Shown piece by piece: positions 1-5,174 of a stretch of 6,362 bases of DNA. The DNA is taken from NCBI GenBank assembly GCA_019421725.1, contig JAHZES010000123.1, positions 1 through 6,362 of the forward strand. The letters run 5' to 3'. Each line of letters starts with the position of its first letter. Position 1 is the stretch's first letter. The DNA is from Clostridiales bacterium (GTDB lineage: Bacteria > Bacillota > Clostridia > Oscillospirales > Acutalibacteraceae). Position numbers and translations under genes: made by a program. Under the pieces are notes generated by a model. It was not told the origin of the DNA and made no database searches. It saw nothing but the letters and a program-made list of their open reading frames with translations.

Positions 1-1337
1 TAAAAATTCCAGTAGTTTTTTCCCGTGAACGGAGAAACCAACCCATCCTGAATACGGTTCAGAAAAACCTGCAGCACCGAACGGAGCTTTTCGTATACCT
101 CCTGCGCAAGGGAGGTATCTGCAGAATATTTTGTGTATTCATCCACCGCGGTGAAATAGTACAAAGAGAAAGAGGGAATACAAAATCCCGGATCTTTCGG
201 GCAACAGATAGAGAGCAGTTGATCCTCGGTCCGATCCTGCGCAAAAAGCAAAATCCCGGCCCGAGCCGCGCGATACTCCTGAAATGCGATGTATCCGCAC
301 AGCATTTGATTTCGGCTGTCCATTGTATAAAACGCCTGTTCTCTCCACGGGCAATCTTCGTAATGCTCGTGCAGGCAAAGCTCCAGCGAACGGACGCAAA
401 TCTGGTAGATCTGACGGTCGAGAGGATCTGACGGGACGAAATCCGTTCGGCGCAGCGGATACATGGTCGGGCGGATCCCTGCATAAGAGATTTCGGCCGG
501 CGCTTCGCAAAAAATCTCCAGATAACGGCACCCAAGTCTGCGAAACGGGTTCATATAATGATTTTTTCCCGGCCTGCAGATATATTCCACGCTGAAATCC
601 CGCTCGCCGATCCGGCGGGCAACATGCCCCTCCCGCAGGTGTTCTCCGTATGCAATGACAATTTTCTGCCGTTCTGCAGAGATCAGCTCCAGCTCCAAAA
701 AGCCGGCCTGCTCCTGCTGCAGATCAAACAGAAATCTCTTCTGCCCCACCCGTTCTATCTGTTTGGATCCCACTCTGTCCCACAGCTCGAGCTTGCAGTT
801 TGGGCGCGGATACAGCTGCATGCTTTTTTTCACAGGAAGAGCCGGAGAAAAGCCTGTTCCTCTGCCATTTTTCCATTCATCTTCGGCCGAAGCATCATAG
901 CAAAAGCTGAAACCGAGCTGGCCGGTAATTCTTTTCTGGGCGCCGGAACGGTAAGCTCTGCTGCGCCGGCAGGCAGTCTGCGGTCCGCTGCGCAGCAGGA
1001 CACCATTTTCTCCATTGATCTGAAAAATCAATCCGGCCCTTCCGATACAGTAGGTGCTGCTTTCCGCTCCGAAATACCACACCACCACGGCAAAATGGTT
1101 TTCTCCCTTTTGGCAATCCGGCGCAAGGTCGATCCGGTCGGCAACCTTGTAATGCTCAAAATCCGCATACTGGCCAAAGGCCGCCAGTTTTCCGTTGAGA
1201 TAGACTGCATAATTGCTGTCGCAGGAGATTTCAAGCTCGGCTGTCCCCTGTTCGTAGAAAAAAGTATCATAGAACTCCGCATAGGAATCGGCTTCCGCCG
1301 GATCTTCCGCCCAAATCCAGGTGCTTTTTTCCAACAT
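1..1337 (-). CDS. Family 78-like glycoside hydrolase (alpha-L-rhamnosidase fold), C-terminus cut by window edge
   Basis: The 445 visible residues read as a multi-domain GH78-type enzyme. Residues about 1-150 form a beta-sandwich-like region (SNYAVYLNGKLAAFGQY; FAVVVWYFGAES), typical of the sugar-binding modules in this family. Residues about 195-290 resemble the second beta domain (FLFDLQQEQAGFLELEL, YGEHLREG near 230, FRRLGCRYLEIF). The (alpha/alpha)6 barrel then begins and contains DCPWREQAFYTMD at 328-340. Its D328, E333 and D340 have the same spacing as the catalytic-site D567, E572 and D579 of Bacillus GL1 RhaB, with E333 as the expected general acid. The usual WTGD is YTMD here, which points to a divergent subfamily. 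The general-base Glu lies beyond the window. There is no signal peptide, so a cytoplasmic role on imported oligosaccharides is inferred. The ATG at 1337 is chosen for its ideal ribosome binding site; an in-frame ATG exists upstream. The family call is fairly secure; true rhamnosidase activity is not. Confidence 0.85.
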   Translation of the reverse strand, partial: MLEKSTWIWAEDPAEADSYAEFYDTFFYEQGTAELEISCDSNYAVYLNGKLAAFGQYADFEHYKVADRIDLAPDCQKGENHFAVVVWYFGAESSTYCIGRAGLIFQINGENGVLLRSGPQTACRRSRAYRSGAQKRITGQLGFSFCYDASAEDEWKNGRGTGFSPALPVKKSMQLYPRPNCKLELWDRVGSKQIERVGQKRFLFDLQQEQAGFLELELISAERQKIVIAYGEHLREGHVARRIGERDFSVEYICRPGKNHYMNPFRRLGCRYLEIFCEAPAEISYAGIRPTMYPLRRTDFVPSDPLDRQIYQICVRSLELCLHEHYEDCPWREQAFYTMDSRNQMLCGYIAFQEYRAARAGILLFAQDRTEDQLLSICCPKDPGFCIPSFSLYYFTAVDEYTKYSADTSLAQEVYEKLRSVLQVFLNRIQDGLVSPFTGKNYWNF

Positions 1338-1345
1338 ATCTGTCT

Positions 1346-1353
1346 CCTCCTTT
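1346..1353 (-). promoter_or_regulatory. Ribosome binding site of the GH78-like gene
   Basis: The minus strand reads AAAGGAGG followed by 8 bases and ATG. This near-perfect Shine-Dalgarno site decides the start at 1337 over the in-frame ATG about 29 codons upstream, which has only a weak, distant GGGAG before it. No convincing promoter is visible between this site and the tRNA terminator; a weak TTGTTT-17-TGAATT pair near 1480-1520 is the best candidate and is not called. Confidence 0.85.
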
Positions 1354-1533
1354 ATTCTTCTGCCGCTGTTTGCCACTTCTTTCTCCGTGTGCTTTCCAGA
1401 CCGCGCCAGCTTTTCCGCCATCACAGCGCCGGCATGCTCCCTGATAGGTCTTACCGCGCGCCTGTTATGCCTTTCCCCCTAAATTCAGCTTTACCCGATA
1501 CGGAAAACAACGCTGCTTTTTAAGCATAAAACT

Positions 1534-1565
1534 AAAAAAGCACTTTGTTTTCACAAAGTGCTTTT
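1534..1565 (-). terminator. Intrinsic terminator of the tRNA-Leu gene
   Basis: The bases at 1539-1548 and 1553-1562 form a perfect 10-bp inverted repeat around a 4-base loop. Read on the minus strand, the loop is GAAA (a GNRA tetraloop), and the hairpin is followed at once by TTTTTAGTTTT. It begins 6 bases after the CCA end of the tRNA. On the plus strand the hairpin also exists, but its T-run is interrupted and no plus-strand gene needs it. Confidence 0.9.
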
Positions 1566-1568
1566 CTT

Positions 1569-1655
1569 TGGTGCGGATAACAGGAATTGAACCTGCATGA
1601 GTGTGACCTCACTAGAACCTGAATCTAGCGCGTCTGCCAGTTCCGCCATATCCGC
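1569..1655 (-). tRNA. tRNA-Leu, anticodon CAG
   Basis: The minus strand folds as a class II tRNA. The acceptor GCGGATA pairs with TATCCGC (7/7), the discriminator is A, and CCA is encoded in the DNA. The anticodon stem CTAGA/TCTAG encloses the loop TTCAGGT, which gives anticodon CAG for leucine codon CUG. A long variable arm can pair TGAG with CTCA, as expected for tRNA-Leu. The T-arm is GCAGG-TTCAATT-CCTGT with one G-U pair. It is a single-gene unit with its own promoter and terminator. Confidence 0.97.
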
Positions 1656-1687
1656 ATCTGTTTTGCAATCATCTTGACTGCTTGGAT

Positions 1688-1716
1688 ATTATAGCACGAC
1701 ATTTTTCTTCTGTCAA
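1688..1716 (-). promoter_or_regulatory. Consensus sigma-A promoter of tRNA-Leu
   Basis: On the minus strand TTGACA (1716-1711) and TATAAT (1693-1688) are separated by exactly 17 bases, a full match to the housekeeping consensus. Transcription should begin near 1681, leaving about a 26-base leader before the mature tRNA 5' end. The AT-rich stretch just upstream of the -35 box (about 1720-1741) could serve as an UP element. This strength suits a stable RNA gene. Confidence 0.93.
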
Positions 1717-1833
1717 CACATAAATTAAAAATATTTTTATCCGCTTGCAGAACTACAGAATATTGCCGCCAAGCCCCGACACCCCACACAAGACCGGCTT
1801 CCCGCCAGCAGCACGCCGGGCAACGCAGCCTGC

Positions 1834-1944
1834 TCACATAAGCAAAGCGGAAAGCAGGATGCCCCCTACCATCAGAAATGCAATCAGTCCTGCAACAACA
1901 CGCAGCACTATCGCTTTTTTCTTCTCGTTCACGCCTTTCACCAT
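1834..1944 (-). CDS. Possible single-pass membrane microprotein (36 aa)
   Basis: The reading frame encodes a basic head (MVKGVNEKKKAIVLR) and then one hydrophobic helix (VVAGLIAFLMVGGILLSALLM) ending at TGA. This is the architecture of a small inner-membrane protein with a positive cytoplasmic N-terminus. It resembles in size and plan, but not clearly in sequence, the Prli42/DUF4044 class of Firmicutes microproteins. The frame stays open upstream to a stop near 2050, without a better ATG. The AAAGGA motif touches the ATG, so the ribosome binding site is poor; a GTG or TTG start further upstream is possible. It lies downstream of the DHHW gene on the same strand and has no clear promoter of its own. 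I do not recognise the family; it may not be a gene. Confidence 0.35.
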   Translation of the reverse strand: MVKGVNEKKKAIVLRVVAGLIAFLMVGGILLSALLM

Positions 1945-2037
1945 TCCTTTCAATATACCGCCGATTTGAACGGCAAGCTCCTGCACGGCACCGGCAACGC
2001 AAAGCGCGTCCTGCCGAAAATTCTTTTTTAAGAACGC

Positions 2038-2074
2038 TGAAAGCTTTCCCTATGTTAAACAGGAAAAGCTTTCA
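2038..2074 (-). terminator. Long hairpin at the end of the MBOAT-DHHW operon, probable terminator
   Basis: The arms 2038-2051 and 2061-2074 form a 14-bp stem with a 9-base loop, starting 23 bases after the DHHW stop codon. The single non-Watson-Crick position (2048/2064) is a C-A mismatch in plus-strand RNA but a G-U pair in minus-strand RNA, so the fold suits minus-strand transcription. The T-tract that should follow is poor (GCGTTCTT), so it may act as a weak terminator or an mRNA 3'-end stabiliser. Confidence 0.6.
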
Positions 2075-2097
2075 AATGATTCTGCGGAGCCCGGCTC

Positions 2098-3444
2098 TTA
2101 TTTTGCGATCATCTTTTCAATTTCATTGACCCGCTGCGAGGTTCCTGGGGCCATAATATAATTCAGAAACAGTGCGTCCGTCACATTGTACATGCTCATC
2201 AGGTCGCTCAAATTCTGCGTAAAATAACGGGGATCCACGACCAGTGTCGTCTGATAATCGTGGCAGACAAACGGGACAAACGCATTGGCATACGACTCTT
2301 TGAAAATAATCAGCGTTTTGCCGTTTTGATTATCCAGATTTTCGATTTTTTCCAAAGGTTGATCGCCGTGGATAAAACACATATAGCTTTTTGGATTTTC
2401 CGCGACCAGCGTTCCCTTACCCAGATAGCTTGCCGGCGTGGTAATGCTTTCCTTAGGGTAATAAGAAAGCTTATAGTTATAATCCGGGTAATAGACAGTG
2501 AGTGTGTCTGGATTATTTTCCAGCTCCGTCCGGTCCGCCTTTCCCTTTAAATCCTTATACAGGCTGCCCAAAAAGCCCGTGTAGCTTGCCGTACGCAAGC
2601 CGTCAAGCTTCATTGGGTCGGTAATCCCAGCTGCTTTTGCAAATGCGGTATACCCGTAATAAGCGCCCAGCTGCGTCCAGTGATGATCGGTACGAAAATA
2701 AATTTCTTCTCCCAGGTGCTGTGCGATCGTACTGTAGGCATCAACCGTCGTTACCTTGTCGCTCATCATGGAATAAATCTTACCGATAGACTCCTTCTGA
2801 CTGGTTGTCTGGAAGCCCTTCGGCGCATAAAATTCCGAATTGATCGGCACAACCATACACATGGTATTGACTTTGGGGTATTTTTCTGCAAAAAGACTGA
2901 CATTTTTCGCATAACGCTCGTTTACCTTCGGCGCATAGCCGTAAAGCTGGAAAACCGTGCTGTTGACCAGAATCAGACCAATATCTGTTTTCACAACATC
3001 TCCAGATTCATGATAATCAACCGAACTTACCTCCGCAGAGGACGTATCCTGAGAATTTACTCCGCTGGCCGCATCGGACTGCGCATTCTCAGAGCTTGCG
3101 TCGGAAGAGCTATCCTCCGCCTTTCCCTTATCGTCGCTCCCCGTGTTCGGAATAAACGTCGGCGTTTTGCTGTCATGGACGCCGTAGAACTTTTTCAGCT
3201 TTCCAACATAAGAAACCAGTGATTCTCTGCCAAGAAAAGTATCGCTCAGATAGGTGGATACGCCGGAAATATAGCTGCCGTCCGCCAAGGCGGAAAACGA
3301 AAATTCCGGCATTGTGGCAAGCGCGCGCTTTTCTTCTTCGGAATACGTCGGCTTCGGCACTACAAAATTAACCATACCGACTACCAGCAATGCAGAAAAG
3401 AAAAGTGCAATGCCGGACTTATATTTCATATATTTTTTTTTCAT
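2098..3444 (-). CDS. DHHW family protein, AlgJ/AlgX-like SGNH fold, membrane-anchored
   Basis: The 448-residue protein has a short basic N-terminus, one hydrophobic signal-anchor (about 11-30) and a large external part. The motif typical of these proteins follows (YSEEEKRALATMPEF, 34-48). A Ser/Asp/Ala-rich linker spans about 101-145. The family signature RTDHHWTQLG lies at 251-260, and FKESYANAF at 381-389. By analogy with AlgJ and AlgX, where an Asp-His-Ser triad drives acetyl transfer or esterase activity, D253, H255 and S384 are the likely triad. It follows the MBOAT gene by 22 bases, so it is probably the extracellular partner that moves acyl groups onto a surface glycan; the glycan is not identifiable here. 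The ATG at 3444 has AAAGGA 12 bases upstream, slightly long. Codons 2-4 are an A9 run. The linker length is likely variable and not catalytic. Confidence 0.88.
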   Translation of the reverse strand: MKKKYMKYKSGIALFFSALLVVGMVNFVVPKPTYSEEEKRALATMPEFSFSALADGSYISGVSTYLSDTFLGRESLVSYVGKLKKFYGVHDSKTPTFIPNTGSDDKGKAEDSSSDASSENAQSDAASGVNSQDTSSAEVSSVDYHESGDVVKTDIGLILVNSTVFQLYGYAPKVNERYAKNVSLFAEKYPKVNTMCMVVPINSEFYAPKGFQTTSQKESIGKIYSMMSDKVTTVDAYSTIAQHLGEEIYFRTDHHWTQLGAYYGYTAFAKAAGITDPMKLDGLRTASYTGFLGSLYKDLKGKADRTELENNPDTLTVYYPDYNYKLSYYPKESITTPASYLGKGTLVAENPKSYMCFIHGDQPLEKIENLDNQNGKTLIIFKESYANAFVPFVCHDYQTTLVVDPRYFTQNLSDLMSMYNVTDALFLNYIMAPGTSQRVNEIEKMIAK

Positions 3445-3466
3445 AAATCAAGCCATTCCTTTCTGC

Positions 3467-4942
3467 TCAGAAGCGGAAATAAATAAACGGATGATAGGTG
3501 TTGCCGGCAAGCATGGCTGTCGCCGTAAATAGCAGCAGCGCCAACACGACACCCTTTACTACATACGCAATCGCCGCCGGAATATTGCGTTCCGAAACGA
3601 GCGCCCCTTCCGCGTCCACCTTCGCACCGCTCTGGCACACGCGCACATACAGTTTTTTGAGCACCTTGATTACCGGTGTGCAGCCAACGACCGCCGCCAG
3701 TACAAAGAATATATTGTTTTTGAAATACGTCATTACCGTAGCCGAGGTAAACGCGTTGCCGTTAAGACCGAACAGCCCCTTGAACAACGTTCCCATCTGC
3801 GAAAGGTCGGTATAATAGAAAATCATCCAGCCTATCACGATCAGGAACAGAAAATAAACGTGGGAAAAAATCTTGTGCTTCGCCAAAAAGCGGCCGATAA
3901 CATACTTTTCAAGCACCAGGAAGAGAAAGAAATAAAGCCCCCACAGCACAAAATTCCAGCTGGCCCCGTGCCAGAGCCCCGTTAAAAACCAGACAACAAA
4001 CATATTAAAAATATGACGCGCGGGTTTGCAGCGATTGCCGCCGAGCGGAATATAAAGATAGTCGCGGAAAAAAGAGCCAAGGGACATGTGCCATCGCCGC
4101 CAGAATTCCGTGATGGAACCGGAAAGGTACGGATAATTGAAATTTTCGTGGTAATGGAAGCCGACCATACGCCCCATGCCGATCGCCATATCGGAATAGC
4201 CTGAAAAATCAAAATAAATCTGCATGGAATACATGATCAGGCCAAACCATGCGCCCAGCACCGGAACCTCTGCCAGATTACTGCTTTCCAGATATGTCTT
4301 CGCAAGCTGCGCGCAGGTATCGGCCAGAATCACCTTTTTAGCCAGTCCGACAATAAAACGATCGATCCCCATGGAGATCTCTACCGGCGTTACACGGCGA
4401 TTGTCAATTTCGTCGGCAATATGGTCGTAACGCACAATGGGGCCTGCGATCAGCTGATGGAACAGATTGATATACAGCAGCAGCTTAAGCGGTTGACGCT
4501 GCGCCTTAACATCTCCCCGGTAAACGTCGATCAGATAAGATACGATCTGGAACGTGTAAAAAGAAATGCCGATCGGCAGGTCGATCTGCGGCACGGGAAT
4601 TGACGCACCAAACAGTCCGTTGATGCTGCCCACCAGAAAACCGGCGTATTTGAAAACTGCCAGCAGCCCGAGCGCTACTACCAGCGAGCCCACCAAACAC
4701 AGCTTGCTGCCTTTTGTTCCGCGGAACTTTTCGATGCCAAGCGCAAAGAAATATTCCACCATTACAGTTCCAAGCATCAAAAACAGATAAACTGGCTCGC
4801 CCCAGGCATAAAAGAACAGCGAAAACACGATCAGAACCGCGTTTCGCAAATTATTCGTTTTTGCAATAAAATAAAACAGCATACAAAGCGGGAAAAAAAC
4901 ATAAAGAAATTCCAGACTGGAAAAGACCAACCCTACCACCAC
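3467..4942 (-). CDS. MBOAT family membrane O-acyltransferase (AlgI/DltB type)
   Basis: This 491-residue polytopic protein has about ten hydrophobic segments and the hallmarks of the MBOAT family. These include LPIGISFYTFQ (122-132), FHQLIAGPIVRY (161-172), YFDFSGYSDMAIG (243-255), FWRRWHMSLGSFFRDYLYIPLGG (280-302) and TGLWHGASWN (321-330). H325 in WHG is the expected catalytic histidine, and H285 is the second conserved one. Family knowledge says such proteins carry an activated acyl group, usually acetyl, across the membrane. The DHHW gene immediately downstream points to O-acetylation of a cell-surface or exported polysaccharide rather than D-alanylation of teichoic acid, for which no dlt partners are seen. 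The GTG at 4942 gives the longest frame. The TTG at 4930 would give MVFSSLEF, which matches how homologues usually start, and GAAAGTGGTG upstream could be its ribosome binding site. The length is normal and there is no break. Confidence 0.95.
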   Translation of the reverse strand: MVVGLVFSSLEFLYVFFPLCMLFYFIAKTNNLRNAVLIVFSLFFYAWGEPVYLFLMLGTVMVEYFFALGIEKFRGTKGSKLCLVGSLVVALGLLAVFKYAGFLVGSINGLFGASIPVPQIDLPIGISFYTFQIVSYLIDVYRGDVKAQRQPLKLLLYINLFHQLIAGPIVRYDHIADEIDNRRVTPVEISMGIDRFIVGLAKKVILADTCAQLAKTYLESSNLAEVPVLGAWFGLIMYSMQIYFDFSGYSDMAIGMGRMVGFHYHENFNYPYLSGSITEFWRRWHMSLGSFFRDYLYIPLGGNRCKPARHIFNMFVVWFLTGLWHGASWNFVLWGLYFFLFLVLEKYVIGRFLAKHKIFSHVYFLFLIVIGWMIFYYTDLSQMGTLFKGLFGLNGNAFTSATVMTYFKNNIFFVLAAVVGCTPVIKVLKKLYVRVCQSGAKVDAEGALVSERNIPAAIAYVVKGVVLALLLFTATAMLAGNTYHPFIYFRF

Positions 4943-4983
4943 TTTCTTCGTTGTCAGCTCATTCCTGTATTTTTAACTATTTT

Positions 4984-5011
4984 ATTTTACCATATTCATG
5001 GCGATTTGCAA
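4984..5011 (-). promoter_or_regulatory. Promoter of the MBOAT-DHHW operon
   Basis: On the minus strand TTGCAA (5011-5006), a 16-base spacer and TAAAAT (4989-4984) form a sigma-A type promoter, with a TGG just before the -10 as an extended -10 element. Transcription should begin near 4977, giving a leader of roughly 35-47 bases depending on the start codon used. It is the best match in the gap but not a full consensus. Confidence 0.65.
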
Positions 5012-5023
5012 GCGAAAAGCACC

Positions 5024-5035
5024 AATTCAAAAATT
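5024..5035 (+). repeat. 12-base direct repeat AATTCAAAAATT, copy 1
   Basis: This 12-base word recurs exactly at 5088-5099, 64 bases away. This copy sits 12 bases upstream of the -35 box of the minus-strand promoter. It is AT-rich with AATT at both ends, so it could be an operator half, an UP-like A-tract, or chance in AT-rich DNA. Confidence 0.5.
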
Positions 5036-5087
5036 ACAGTTTTGTTACAATTACTAAAGATTATCTTTCGCAAAAAAATTGCAACAT

Positions 5088-5099
5088 AATTCAAAAATT
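5088..5099 (+). repeat. 12-base direct repeat AATTCAAAAATT, copy 2
   Basis: This is an exact copy of 5024-5035, ending 5 bases before the TTGACA of the plus-strand promoter. It overlaps the right half of an inverted pair, TTACAATT (5045-5052) and AATTGTAA (5096-5103). Together these are candidate regulator contacts for the divergent promoters; no known operator is recognised. Confidence 0.5.
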
Positions 5100-5104
5100 G
5101 TAAA

Positions 5105-5132
5105 TTGACACGCGAAATCATTTTGTTATGAT
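5105..5132 (+). promoter_or_regulatory. Promoter of the GH123-like gene
   Basis: TTGACA (5105-5110) and TATGAT (5127-5132) are separated by 16 bases, with TGT directly before the -10 as an extended -10 element. The region upstream is A/T-rich. Transcription should start near 5139, about 36 bases before the TTG start codon. This looks like a strong housekeeping-type promoter. Confidence 0.8.
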
Positions 5133-5157
5133 GGATAGTAGCAGTCCAAATTATAAG

Positions 5158-5165
5158 AAAGAGGG
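5158..5165 (+). promoter_or_regulatory. Ribosome binding site selecting a TTG start
   Basis: AAAGAGGG lies 9 bases before the TTG at 5175. The frame has a stop (TAA) at 5154-5156 and no ATG or GTG between that stop and the TTG, so this site fixes TTG as the start codon of the GH123-like gene. Confidence 0.8.
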
Positions 5166-5174
5166 TCGGTTCAC

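Larger units (their letters stand above)
1717..2097. other. Intergenic stretch between the tRNA promoter and the DHHW gene
   Basis: Apart from the possible microprotein at 1834-1944 and the hairpin at 2038-2074, described separately, little is visible. Bases 1742-1833 are GC-rich, and their only structure is weak (a 5-bp CCGGC/GCCGG pairing around 1795-1820). On the minus strand near 2019-2037 a small TTCTT/AAGAA pairing is followed by TTTTC; it could add to termination but is weak. Confidence 0.5.

Noticed and set aside
1338..1424. N-terminal extension of the GH78-like protein from an upstream in-frame ATG
   Set aside because: The added residues (MAEKLARSGKHTEKE...) have no family similarity, and the start lacks a good ribosome binding site, while the ATG at 1337 has a near-perfect one.
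558..1523. Plus-strand open frame of 321 codons
   Set aside because: It lies opposite the GH78-like gene, which has clear family motifs and a strong ribosome binding site. The plus-strand translation has no recognisable domain and no ribosome binding site.
1470..1532. Twenty-codon minus-strand frame MLKKQRCFPYRVKLNLGGKA
   Set aside because: It is very short, has no clear ribosome binding site, and starts right inside the terminator tail of the tRNA gene.
1625..2002. Minus-strand open frame of 125 codons ending in RIWRNWQTR
   Set aside because: Its C-terminus is a translation of the tRNA-Leu 5' half, a well-known kind of false protein, and it runs through the tRNA promoter. The rest is arginine-rich with no domain character.
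2680..3222. Plus-strand open frame of 180 codons
   Set aside because: It is a shadow of the DHHW gene on the other strand, rich in Arg and Ile with no motif.
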